This document shows positions 41,664 to 50,516 of a DNA stretch of 64,000 nucleotides, in pieces. The DNA is from BOG-908 sp963848205 (GTDB lineage: Bacteria > Pseudomonadota > Alphaproteobacteria > Acetobacterales > Acetobacteraceae), in assembly GCA_963848205.1 (NCBI GenBank), contig CAWKCV010000002.1, positions 186,001-250,000 of the forward strand, given 5' to 3'. The position numbers and the translations under genes are program-made. How positions within the stretch are numbered: position 1 is the stretch's first letter; the number at the start of each line of letters is the position of its first letter. Under the pieces are notes generated by a model that was not told the origin of the DNA, ran no database searches, and saw only the letters and a list, made by a program, of their open reading frames with translations.

Positions 41664-42749
41664 ATGCTCTACACGTTGCATGTGTTTGCGGATCGATTCT
41701 CGTTTTTCAATCTGTTTCGTTATCAGACATTTCGGTCCGGCGCGGCCTGTTTGACGGCACTTGTAATCTCGTTTTGGCTGGGTCCACGGGTCATACGCTG
41801 GTTGAAATCAGTCCAGCGCGGCGGCCAGCCGATACGTCTGGATGGACCGGAACGACATCTGATCGAAAAGAAAGGCACGCCGACGATGGGCGGCGTGCTG
41901 ATCCTGGCGGCACTTACAACCTCGACGCTCTTATGGGCAGATTTGCGTAGCGGCTATGTGTGGGCTGTCCTGTTCTGCACGCTTGGTTACGGGACAATCG
42001 GCTTTTTCGACGATTACCTGAAACTTTCGCGGCGAAATACCAAAGGTGTCTCCGCGCGCAGCAAACTCGTTGCGCAGTTAGGCATCGGGCTGATTACCGC
42101 TGGGTGGATCGCATACCTGACCGGCGGCACGCTCGGCACATCCGTCGCCATACCGGTATTTAAGGGCGTGTTGCTGCAGCTTGGCCTGTCTTTTCCGCTT
42201 TTTGGTATGTTCGTGCTGGTCAGCAGCAGCAATGCCGTCAACCTTACGGACGGATTGGATGGTTTGGCGACGGTGCCGACCATTATTGTCGCGAGCGTAT
42301 TCGCGTTGATCGCGTATCTCGTTGGCAATCGGGTGTTCGCCGACTACTTGCAGCTTAACCACATTCCCAATGTGGGCGAACTTGCCGTTTTTTGCGCCGC
42401 AATCGTCGGTGCCGGTATGGGCTTTCTATGGTTCAACGCGCCACCTGCGGCCGTCTTCATGGGAGATACCGGCAGCCTTGCTCTAGGTGGCGCACTCGGC
42501 GGCGTCGCGGTCGCAACGAAACATGAAATCGTGCTGATGATTGCCGGCGGACTGTTTGTCGTCGAAACCGTGAGCGTCATTGTGCAAGTGTTCTGGTACA
42601 AACGGACTGGGCGACGCGTTTTTCTGATGGCGCCGCTGCATCACCATTTCGAGAAAAAAGGATGGGCAGAACCGACGATCGTTATCCGGTTCTGGATTGT
42701 CTCGATGATTTTGGCGCTCATAAGTCTCGCGACGTTGAAGATCCGGTGA
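41664..42749 (+). CDS. mraY: Phospho-MurNAc-pentapeptide transferase
   Basis: 361 residues with about ten membrane helices. Signatures KKGTPTMGGVLILA (UDP binding), FFDDYLKLSRRNTKGVSARSKL with the Asp-Asp pair, NAVNLTDGLDGLATVP, GDTGSLALGGALGGVAVATKHE and PLHHHFEKKGWAEP. It transfers phospho-MurNAc-pentapeptide to undecaprenyl phosphate, making lipid I at the inner membrane. All catalytic Asp residues are present. Its stop is within the GTGA of murD. Confidence 0.97.
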   Translation: MLYTLHVFADRFSFFNLFRYQTFRSGAACLTALVISFWLGPRVIRWLKSVQRGGQPIRLDGPERHLIEKKGTPTMGGVLILAALTTSTLLWADLRSGYVWAVLFCTLGYGTIGFFDDYLKLSRRNTKGVSARSKLVAQLGIGLITAGWIAYLTGGTLGTSVAIPVFKGVLLQLGLSFPLFGMFVLVSSSNAVNLTDGLDGLATVPTIIVASVFALIAYLVGNRVFADYLQLNHIPNVGELAVFCAAIVGAGMGFLWFNAPPAAVFMGDTGSLALGGALGGVAVATKHEIVLMIAGGLFVVETVSVIVQVFWYKRTGRRVFLMAPLHHHFEKKGWAEPTIVIRFWIVSMILALISLATLKIR

Positions 42750-44107
42750 GCGAATTTCCCGCAAATATATTCTCCGGCCGACGGTATGCGGTCGTAGGAC
42801 TTGGGCGCGCAGGTTTGGCCGCGATGCGCGCATTGACCGCAATGGGCGCAAGCGCAATTGGCTGGGACGATGCCCCGTTTGCCCGCGAGACCGGGCAACG
42901 CGACGGTTTCGTGATTGCCGACCCCACATCCGACATCGGCGATTTCGATGCGTTGGTGCTCTCACCAGGCATTCCACACGACCTGCCTGTGCCCCACCGC
43001 ATTGCGTCTGCGGCGCGAGCCGCCGGAAAGCCGATCCTGACGGACGCGGAGTTGCTTTACCAGGCTGTCCGTGGCTCGGGTAGCCGTGCGAGATTTGTGG
43101 GGATAACCGGTACGAACGGCAAATCGACCACGACGGCGCTCCTGGCCCATATTCTCGAGAGAGCAGGTGTATCGATAGCAGCAGGCGCCAATCTCGGACC
43201 TGCGGCATTGAGTCTCCCGCGGCTATCGGACGAGGGCGTGTATATACTGGAAATGTCGTCTTACATGCTTGAGCGCCTTGTCTCATTGCGTTTCGACGTC
43301 GCTTGTCTGCTTAATCTCAGTCCTGATCATCTTGATCGACATGGTGATATGGCCGGTTATCTACGAGCCAAACAGCAGATTTTCGCACGTCAGACCGCCC
43401 TGGACTCCGCCATACTCGGGATTGACGACGATGACGGCCGCGCGCTCGCACGTTCCATGCCGCATGCTACTCGTATTTCTGGTGAAAGTCGCGCCGATTT
43501 TTGGAGCGAGGACCATGTACTCAGGGATGCGCAAGGACCGATTGTTGATCTTCGTGTTGCGCATGCCTTGCCGGGCAGTCATAACGCGCAAAACGCCGCC
43601 GCTGCGTGCGGGATGGCAGTGGCTCTCGGCATTGCGCGTGCTGATATTGCAAGCGGCATCGAGACTTTCGCCGGACTTGCGCATCGGCAGGAGATGGTCG
43701 CAAGTGTAGCCGGCATACGTTTTGTCGATGATAGCAAGGCCACCAACGCAGATGCCGCAGCGCGTGCGCTTGGCTGCTACCAGCGTGTGATTTGGATCGC
43801 CGGAGGCATCGCAAAAGTTGGTGGGATCGATTCCCTTGCACCTCTCTTCCCTCGTGTAGAAGAAGCTTTGCTGATCGGTCGAGATGCGGACATGTTTGCT
43901 GTGACACTTGCACAGTATGGTGTCACACATCGCGTCGTGGGAAATTTGGAGAATGCCGTGCCAGCTGCCTGGAAGGCCGCGGCTGATCATAACGTCGACA
44001 CAGTGCTCCTCTCCCCGGCCTGCGCCAGCTTTGACCAATATCCAGGTTTCGAAGCGCGCGGAAAGCATTTCTCCAAACTGGCACGTGCGCTAGAGGGTAG
44101 TGGCTGA
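42746..44107 (+). CDS. murD: UDP-MurNAc-L-Ala:D-Glu ligase
   Basis: 453 residues from a GTG at 42746 that overlaps the mraY stop (GTGA). A reading from 42662 would run inside mraY and is not used. Seen: YAVVGLGRAGLAAMRAL, LVLSPGIPHDLP, ATP loop ITGTNGKSTTTALLAHIL, LNLSPDHLDRHGDMAGYLRAK, and FVDDSKATNADAAARALGCY. It adds D-Glu in the cytoplasm. The TGA (44105-44107) shares its A with the ftsW ATG. The frame after this TGA stays open into the body of ftsW. Confidence 0.96.
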   Translation: MSEFPANIFSGRRYAVVGLGRAGLAAMRALTAMGASAIGWDDAPFARETGQRDGFVIADPTSDIGDFDALVLSPGIPHDLPVPHRIASAARAAGKPILTDAELLYQAVRGSGSRARFVGITGTNGKSTTTALLAHILERAGVSIAAGANLGPAALSLPRLSDEGVYILEMSSYMLERLVSLRFDVACLLNLSPDHLDRHGDMAGYLRAKQQIFARQTALDSAILGIDDDDGRALARSMPHATRISGESRADFWSEDHVLRDAQGPIVDLRVAHALPGSHNAQNAAAACGMAVALGIARADIASGIETFAGLAHRQEMVASVAGIRFVDDSKATNADAAARALGCYQRVIWIAGGIAKVGGIDSLAPLFPRVEEALLIGRDADMFAVTLAQYGVTHRVVGNLENAVPAAWKAAADHNVDTVLLSPACASFDQYPGFEARGKHFSKLARALEGSG

Positions 44108-45229
44108 TGGCGACTTTCTCGCGAGCGGATCAATCAGGTACTCGGGCGTTGGTGGTGGACAGTCGATCGCTGGACACTGTTCTGCATCATCTCGCTCATC
44201 GGCTTTGGCTATGTGTTGGTGTTGGCCGCGAGTCCGGCCGTGGCCGAGCGAATTCATCAATCGCGCGATGTGTTCATTGCTAAGCAGGTTGTTTTTCTTG
44301 GCCTGGCTGGCGTCACGATTGTCGGTGTGTCGCTCCTTACGCCAAGGAACATCCGGCGCGTGGCCTTGGCTGGTTGCTTTATTGCCATAGGGCTTACTGC
44401 CCTTACGCTTGTGCACGGTATCGAGATCAAAGGCGCCCGCCGCTGGATTGCTCTGCCAGGGATGTCGATTCAACCGAGCGAATTCCTCAAGCCCTGCTTC
44501 GCGGTCGTTACCGCCTGGCTGCTGACAGAAGGTCGTAGGACACGCGGATTTCCTGGACGTCTGCTCGCCTTTATCGTTTTTGGCATGATCCTGATGTTGC
44601 TGAAATCGCAACCGGACATCGGTATGTTATCGGTAATCACCGCAGTGTTCTTTGCTCAGCTATTTATCGACGGCATGAACATGGCCATGGTAGGCGTGGG
44701 CGCGCTCAGCATGGCTGGTGCAGCGATTGGTGCCTACGTCCTGTTTCCGCACGTGCGCAGCCGGGTCACAAGATTTATACACCCGGAAAGTGGTGACCAT
44801 TATCAGGTGGACACTGCCTTGCAAGCGTTCGGCAATGGCGGATTGCTCGGCCGCGGACCGGGCGAAGGTCGCGTCAAAGATCTGCTGCCCGACGCACACG
44901 CGGATTTCGTCTTCGCCGTGGCAGGTGAGGAGTTTGGCCTGATTGTCTGCCTTATGATCCTCAGCGTATTCGCGTTCATCGTGCTACGCGGGCTGCTTCG
45001 GTTAGTACAGGAAACCGATGAGTTCGTCATTTTAGCAGCCTCCGGATTGGTAACGGGATTCGGTTTGCAGGCGTTCGTCAACATGGCGTCTGCTCTTCAT
45101 CTCATTCCGACAAAAGGAATGACGTTGCCGTTCATTTCTTACGGCGGTAGTTCAGCTTTGTCGGTGGCGCTTGGCATGGGCATGTTGTTGGCGCTCACGC
45201 GACGCCGTACACATGGAGACCCGTCGTGA
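44107..45229 (+). CDS. ftsW: Septal peptidoglycan glycosyltransferase FtsW, apparent frameshift near codon 11
   Basis: The SEDS glycosyltransferase that polymerises septal lipid II. ATG 44107 (TGATG overlap with murD) encodes MATFSRADQS, a normal alphaproteobacterial FtsW N-terminus, but this frame then runs to GTRALVVDSRS and stops. The next frame reads VLGRWWWTVDRW from 44138 and stays open to 45229 with FtsW motifs (AASPAVAERI, KGARRWIALPGMSIQPSEFLK, LLKSQPDIGM, PESGDHYQVDTALQAFGNGG, PTKGMTLPFISYGGSS). Removing one of the two G at 44137-44138 joins them into a 373-residue protein. No ATG, GTG or TTG exists in the second frame before codon 36. This may be a sequencing error, a mutation, or programmed frameshifting. 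Confidence 0.88.
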
Positions 45230-46335
45230 GGGGGCCGAGCGCACGCCCTATCGTCATTGCGGCGGGTGGAACCGGTGGGCATTTCTATCCGGCCGAAGCA
45301 CTGGCGGCGACGTTAATTGCCCGTGGTCAGCGCGTGGTTCTGATGACCGACGCGCGCGCGAGTGCTTTGAAAAGCGATGTCTTCAGTGGGCATGAGCAAT
45401 TTGTTCTGCGCGGCGCGGGGCTTGCCGGGCGCGGTGCAGTCCGAGCAACGAAAGCGGTCTTCTCGCTTGCCGTCGGCGTTTTTCAGGCCCGACAGGCGCT
45501 CACGCACTTGCGTCCTGCTGCAATTGTCGGATTTGGCGGCTATCCCTGCATCGCTCCTGTTTTGGCTGCGCGAACGCTGTCGCCGCAGCCGATAGTGGTG
45601 CTTCACGAGCAGAATGCGGTACTCGGCCGCGCCAACCGCTTTCTTGCGCGTGGCTCTGATTTACTGGCTTTGGGTTTTGCTGAAACTGCGCGAGTACCCT
45701 CCAACACGCCTTTTGCGATAGTTGGCAATCCAGTTCGGCCCGCTATACAGGCGCTCGCGACAGATGCGCCTGCCGTAGCGACACAGAAATTTACTTTGCT
45801 CGTGCTGGGTGGCTCGCTGGGCGCGCGCATATTCAGCGATGTGGTGCCCGAAGCTTTGGCAACCCTTCCGCATGAGTTGCGCGCGCGCATCGAAGTCATA
45901 CAGCAATGTCGGCCAGAAGACATGGCACGCGTTTCCGCAGCTTACCAGAATGCGACGGTCGCCGTCGATCTCGCGACATTCTTCACCGACATTGCTGACC
46001 GGCTGAGAACTGCAACGCTGATTATTTCTCGTGCAGGCGCATCTACCTGCGCTGAGATCGCGGTCGCTGGTCGTGCTGCTATTCTCGTGCCGTTACCCAC
46101 CGCTATCGACGACCATCAAACCGCCAACGCACGAGCCCTTTCCGGCGCGACCATCATCGCGCAGACTGATTTCACACCGGCCAATCTTGCAGCGTTGCTC
46201 GAGAAAATGCTTTCAGACCCTGGCAGCATCGAGCGAGCAGCTCGCCTTGTGCACAATTGTGGGCACCCCCAGGCAGCTGACGATCTTGCCGATCGGGTAG
46301 AGCAGCTGATCACCTGCGCGGAGACGCTAAAATGA
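45226..46335 (+). CDS. murG: UDP-GlcNAc:lipid I GlcNAc transferase
   Basis: 369 residues from a GTG overlapping the ftsW stop (GTGA). GT28 fold: IAAGGTGGHFYPAEALAATL near the start (lipid I side), VGFGGYPCIAPVLAA, HEQNAVLGRANRFLA, LVLGGSLGARIFSDVVPEAL, and the UDP-GlcNAc loop LIISRAGASTCAEIAVAGRAAILVPLPTAIDDHQTANA. It makes lipid II on the inner face of the membrane. C-terminal end overlaps murC by ATGA. Confidence 0.96.
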   Translation: MRGPSARPIVIAAGGTGGHFYPAEALAATLIARGQRVVLMTDARASALKSDVFSGHEQFVLRGAGLAGRGAVRATKAVFSLAVGVFQARQALTHLRPAAIVGFGGYPCIAPVLAARTLSPQPIVVLHEQNAVLGRANRFLARGSDLLALGFAETARVPSNTPFAIVGNPVRPAIQALATDAPAVATQKFTLLVLGGSLGARIFSDVVPEALATLPHELRARIEVIQQCRPEDMARVSAAYQNATVAVDLATFFTDIADRLRTATLIISRAGASTCAEIAVAGRAAILVPLPTAIDDHQTANARALSGATIIAQTDFTPANLAALLEKMLSDPGSIERAARLVHNCGHPQAADDLADRVEQLITCAETLK

Positions 46336-47774
46336 GAGCTCTGCCGCTCAACATTGGGAAAATCCATTTTGTCGGTATCGGCGGTATCGGCATGTCCGGC
46401 ATCGCTGAAGTGCTGCACACCTTAGGCTACCAAGTGCAGGGTAGCGACATCTCCGACAACGCAAACGTGAAGCGGTTGCGAGAGCAGGGAATGCATGTGG
46501 CAATCGGCCATGATGCAGCTAATTTGCGCGATGCCCAGGTTGTGGTTGTTTCTACGGCTGTGCGCGCGGACAACCCGGAAGTTGTCCACGCCCGGCAGCA
46601 GCTTATTCCAGTCGTTCGGCGCGCTGAGATGCTGGCCGAGTTGATGCGCTTGCGATGGGCAATAGCGGTCGGTGGCACCCACGGTAAGACGACGACGACC
46701 AGCCTAGTTGCGGCCGTTCTGGAAGCCGCACGCCTCGATCCCACCGTTATCAACGGCGGCATCATCGAAGCGTATGGCAGCAATACGCGGCTGGGCGCCG
46801 GCGACTGGATGGTGGTCGAAGCCGATGAAAGCGACGGAAGCTTTCTTCGCCTGCCTGCGACCGTGGCTGTCGTCACCAACATGGATCCGGAGCATCTCGA
46901 TCATTGGGGAACGGCCGAGGCGATGACAGCTGGCTACGACCAGTTCGTCAGCAACATCCCCTTCTATGGGTTTGCCGTGTTGTGCATTGATCACCCTGCG
47001 GTGCAGGCGATGATACCACGAATCGACCGCCGGATCGTGACTTATGGCTTCTCGCCGCAAGCCGACATACGTGGCGAGAATCTGCGGGCAGACAAACTCG
47101 GCGCCACGTTTGATGTTGCGGTAACCGACCGGTTCCGCGGTCGTGGTCGCCGCATGGGACCATTTCGCTTGAGCATGCTCGGCCAACACAATGTACAGAA
47201 TGCTTTGGCTGCTGTGGCGGTCGGGTTCGAGATGGAGATCGACGATCAAACTCTGCGCAGTGCATTCGCGAGTTTTCGCGGCGTCAAGCGCAGATTCAGC
47301 AAGACAGGGGAAGTTGGCGGGGTAACGGTCATCGACGATTACGGCCATCATCCCGTGGAGATTGCCGCCGTGCTGAAAGCTGCACGCCAGGCTGGCGCGC
47401 GCGACGTTATCGCGGTTGTGCAGCCACATCGCTACTCCCGCCTAGCTTCGCTATTTACGGAATTTTGCACCTGCATGAACGATGCCGGCACGGTAATTGT
47501 TGCCGACGTTTATGCAGCCGGTGAGGCGCCGATCGCCGGCTGCAACCGCGATGCGTTGGTGGATGGGCTTCGCGCGAGCGGTCATCGCAGTGTTGTTCCA
47601 TTGGAAACGCCGGAGCATCTGCCTGAAATGATCAATGCTATCGCGAAGTCGGGCGATTTCGTGGTCTGCCTGGGCGCCGGCAACATTACAACTTGGGCGC
47701 ATGCCTTGCCGGGCCAACTGACCGAGCTGCAAGGCGTATCCTCGCGCTCTCGTCGCGCAGGTGCCATACCGTGA
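46332..47774 (+). CDS. murC: UDP-MurNAc:L-alanine ligase
   Basis: 480 residues. FVGIGGIGMSGIAEVLHTLGYQVQGSD, ATP loop VGGTHGKTTTTSLVAAVL, VVEADESDGSF, VVTNMDPEHLDHWGTAEAM, GQHNVQNALAAVAVG, and VIDDYGHHPVEIAAVLKAAR, QPHRYSR. It adds the first residue, L-Ala, to UDP-MurNAc. ATGA overlap upstream, TGATG overlap downstream. Confidence 0.97.
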   Translation: MRALPLNIGKIHFVGIGGIGMSGIAEVLHTLGYQVQGSDISDNANVKRLREQGMHVAIGHDAANLRDAQVVVVSTAVRADNPEVVHARQQLIPVVRRAEMLAELMRLRWAIAVGGTHGKTTTTSLVAAVLEAARLDPTVINGGIIEAYGSNTRLGAGDWMVVEADESDGSFLRLPATVAVVTNMDPEHLDHWGTAEAMTAGYDQFVSNIPFYGFAVLCIDHPAVQAMIPRIDRRIVTYGFSPQADIRGENLRADKLGATFDVAVTDRFRGRGRRMGPFRLSMLGQHNVQNALAAVAVGFEMEIDDQTLRSAFASFRGVKRRFSKTGEVGGVTVIDDYGHHPVEIAAVLKAARQAGARDVIAVVQPHRYSRLASLFTEFCTCMNDAGTVIVADVYAAGEAPIAGCNRDALVDGLRASGHRSVVPLETPEHLPEMINAIAKSGDFVVCLGAGNITTWAHALPGQLTELQGVSSRSRRAGAIP

Positions 47775-48709
47775 TGGCTGAACCGGCGACCACCGATCTT
47801 CTCGACATTCTGCCACCGGTGGCAGGTCGTATTCAGGCGAACGCCAGTTTGGCCGCCAATACCTGGTTTCGTGTCGGCGGCACAGCGGAGATCCTGTTTC
47901 GCCCAGCCAACATTGGCGACCTGCAAGGTTTTCTCGCTGCCATGCCGATGGACCTGCCTGTCACTATCATCGGTGCCGCCTCCAATCTCATCGTGCGCGA
48001 TGGCGGCCTGGCAGGGATCGTCATCCGGCTGGCGCGTGGTTTTGGCGAAGTCGATATCAAGGACGGTGGTGTCGTCGCAGGAGGCGCTGCATTGGATGCG
48101 ACAGTTGCTGAGTACGCGGCCGAGGCAGGACTTACCGGTCTGGAATATCTGTCGGGCATTCCCGGCACAATCGGGGGTGCCGTGGCGATGAATGCCGGTG
48201 CCTACGGCGGTGACATCGCAAATACGCTCGAATGGGCGGAGATCGTGACGCGACAAGGTGCTTTGCTGCGGCTCTCGGCAGGCGAAATCGGTTTTTCCTA
48301 TCGCCATTCAGGGCTGCCGCCCGAGTGTGTCGTGGTGCGCGCACGATTTACGGCACGCCCCGGCGAGCGCACCAGGATTGCCGCCCGCATGGCCGAGATA
48401 CGTACGAGCCGAGAGGCCACTCAACCCGTGCGCGCTCGAACTGGCGGGTCCACGTTCCGCAATCCCGAAGGTATGAAGGCTTGGGAGTTGATCGACGCGG
48501 CCGGCTGTCGTGGGCTTACCCGCGGTGGCGCGCAGGTCTCCGAGAAACACTGCAATTTTCTTCTGAACACCGGTCACGCATCTGCCGCTGACCTCGAAGG
48601 TTTGGGCGAAGAGGTCCGTCGTCGTGTGCATGCAATGAGCAGTCTCACGCTGGAATGGGAAATCAAGCGGATCGGTGTGCCTGGATCGCGTCCGGGCGTG
48701 TTGGCATGA
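47774..48709 (+). CDS. murB: UDP-N-acetylenolpyruvoylglucosamine reductase
   Basis: 311 residues from ATG 47774 (TGATG); a GTG just before and a more distant start at 47693 are alternatives. FAD enzyme: TWFRVGGTAEILFRP, IIGAASNLIVRDGGLAGIVIRL, GLEYLSGIPGTIGGAVAMNAGAYGGD, SYRHSGLP, GSTFRNPEGMKAWELIDAAG, and SEKHCNFLLNTGHASAAD. It is a type I MurB. It gives UDP-MurNAc for MurC. Overlaps ddl by 4 bp. Confidence 0.96.
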   Translation: MAEPATTDLLDILPPVAGRIQANASLAANTWFRVGGTAEILFRPANIGDLQGFLAAMPMDLPVTIIGAASNLIVRDGGLAGIVIRLARGFGEVDIKDGGVVAGGAALDATVAEYAAEAGLTGLEYLSGIPGTIGGAVAMNAGAYGGDIANTLEWAEIVTRQGALLRLSAGEIGFSYRHSGLPPECVVVRARFTARPGERTRIAARMAEIRTSREATQPVRARTGGSTFRNPEGMKAWELIDAAGCRGLTRGGAQVSEKHCNFLLNTGHASAADLEGLGEEVRRRVHAMSSLTLEWEIKRIGVPGSRPGVLA

Positions 48710-49623
48710 TGCGCGTCGCAGTCTTGTTCGGTGGCATTTCGGCTGAGCGCGACGTAAGCATGTCGAGTGGTGCCGAAGTGATCGGCGCACTGCGCGGCGC
48801 CGGATTTAACGTCGTTCCCATTGAGGTAGGGCACGATCTTGCGGGTGTTCTCGCGGCACTTTCGCCCAAGCCAGATGCAGTCTTCAACGCGCTGCACGGG
48901 CGTTTCGGCGAAGATGGCGTCATCCAGGGCGCACTCGACTGGCTGGGAATTCCCTACACGCATTCCGGCGTGCGCGCGTCTGCGCTCGCGATGGACAAAG
49001 CGGCCAGTCGCACCGTTTTTGCGGCAGCCAATCTACCCATTGCACAAGGGCGCGTGATCGACATCGAGGAGTTCGGACGAGGCGATCCGCTGCCTCGTCC
49101 GTATGTCATTAAGCCACTGAACGAAGGTTCCTCGGTTGGTGTGTCGATCCTGCAGGATGGTGACAACCGGCGGGAAGAAATTGCCCGCGATTGGCGGTTT
49201 GGTCGGCAGGCTCTGGTAGAAGAGTTCATTCCCGGCCGTGAGCTGACCGTCGGCGTGATGGGCGACCGCGCATTGACAGTTACCGAAATTGCGGCGGCGC
49301 ACGCTTTCTATGACTACGACAGCAAATACGCGGCCGGCGGCTCTGCGCATGAATTGCCGGCTCGCATCCATCCTGAGGCGCATCTGCGAGCGATGGATCT
49401 GGCCCTGGCTGCACACCGTGCTTTAGGCTGCCGAGGCGCCACACGCACCGATTTTCGCTATGATGATACAGCGGGAGAGCCTGGACGACTGGTTCTGCTC
49501 GAAGTCAACACACAGCCTGGTCTGACGCCAACGTCGTTGTTGCCTGAGCAGGCTGCCTATTGCGGGATCGCGTTTCCCGAACTTTGCACCTGGATGGTGG
49601 AGCAGGCAGCATGCCGCGCGTGA
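48706..49623 (+). CDS. ddl: D-alanine-D-alanine ligase
   Basis: 305 residues, starting ATGATG at 48706 over the murB stop. ATP-grasp fold: VLFGGISAERDVSMSSG, ALHGRFGEDGVIQGALDWLGIPYTHSGVRASALAMDK, YVIKPLNEGSSVGVSIL, LVEEFIPGRELTVGVMG, DYDSKYAAGGS and LLEVNTQPGLTPTSLLPEQA. It supplies D-Ala-D-Ala to MurF. The vancomycin-sensitive form is expected. The ftsQ start lies 13 bp inside its end. Confidence 0.96.
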   Translation: MMRVAVLFGGISAERDVSMSSGAEVIGALRGAGFNVVPIEVGHDLAGVLAALSPKPDAVFNALHGRFGEDGVIQGALDWLGIPYTHSGVRASALAMDKAASRTVFAAANLPIAQGRVIDIEEFGRGDPLPRPYVIKPLNEGSSVGVSILQDGDNRREEIARDWRFGRQALVEEFIPGRELTVGVMGDRALTVTEIAAAHAFYDYDSKYAAGGSAHELPARIHPEAHLRAMDLALAAHRALGCRGATRTDFRYDDTAGEPGRLVLLEVNTQPGLTPTSLLPEQAAYCGIAFPELCTWMVEQAACRA

Positions 49624-50516
49624 GACGTGAAATCGCACGGCCTAGCCGCATCAAGCTACTGGTGCGGCGGCAGAGACGAAATCTGCGGTTGGGCGCCTTC
49701 GCGTTGAGCGGTTTTGCAATTGTGCTCGCTGGCGTCAGCCTTGCTCATTCTGCGCGAACCGGCGGCGCCGTTGCCGGCCTGGAGCAACGCTTCGGCCGCG
49801 AGATCGATCTGCGCGTCAAGGACATCCGGATCGACGGTCGGTCCAACACGCCGGAAAAGCTGCTGCGCACGGCGCTCGGCGTCAATGTCGGAGATCCCAT
49901 ATTGGGGTTCTCCGTGGAAGGCGCGCGGGCCCGGATAGAGAGCCTGTCGTGGGTGGAACATGTCGCCGTCGAACGACGTTTGCCGGGCACGATCTATGTC
50001 GACGTGACGGAACGGCGCCCGTTCGCGATATGGCAGTATCAGGGGAAATTCCAGCTCATCGATCGCGGCGGAGAAGTTGTCACTAATGAGGATGTGGCGG
50101 AGTTTACCGATCTGCCGTTGGTGGTGGGGCTAGGCGCGCCGGCGCACGCGTCCGACATGCTGAATGCCCTGGAGCATTCGCCCGACATCAAGCAGCGTGT
50201 TGCAGCCATTGTACGTGTCGGGGAGCGGCGCTGGAATTTGCAGCTCAAAAACAACATGACCGTGATGCTGCCGGAGGGTCACGAAATGGCAGCATTGACG
50301 CGGCTCGTGGACATGCAGTCAAAACAGCAAATCCTGGATCGTCCGTTGGTGTTCATCGACATGCGTCTGCCCGATCGACTGGCTGTGCGTGCGAAGACTG
50401 CGGCACCCGGCGGGCCCGATGCCAAACCGGCGGACGCGAAGGTCAACCCGCCCAGGCCTGTAAACAGCAAACCGGCAGAGCCCGCGCACGATCAACCCGA
50501 CAGGAGAGCGACTTGA
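49611..50516 (+). CDS. ftsQ: Cell division protein FtsQ
   Basis: 301 residues from ATG 49611. Basic N-terminus (RREIARPSRIKLLVRRQRR), one membrane helix at about residues 31-52 (LGAFALSGFAIVLAGVSLAH), POTRA domain with DLRVKDIRIDGRSNTPEKLLRTALGV, then a beta domain with WVEHVAVERRLPGTIYVDVTERRPFAIWQ (split VERRLPGTIYVDVTERRPF). The last 40 residues are Pro/Lys-rich and likely disordered. It connects the divisome with FtsB/FtsL. Confidence 0.93.
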   Translation: MPRVRREIARPSRIKLLVRRQRRNLRLGAFALSGFAIVLAGVSLAHSARTGGAVAGLEQRFGREIDLRVKDIRIDGRSNTPEKLLRTALGVNVGDPILGFSVEGARARIESLSWVEHVAVERRLPGTIYVDVTERRPFAIWQYQGKFQLIDRGGEVVTNEDVAEFTDLPLVVGLGAPAHASDMLNALEHSPDIKQRVAAIVRVGERRWNLQLKNNMTVMLPEGHEMAALTRLVDMQSKQQILDRPLVFIDMRLPDRLAVRAKTAAPGGPDAKPADAKVNPPRPVNSKPAEPAHDQPDRRAT

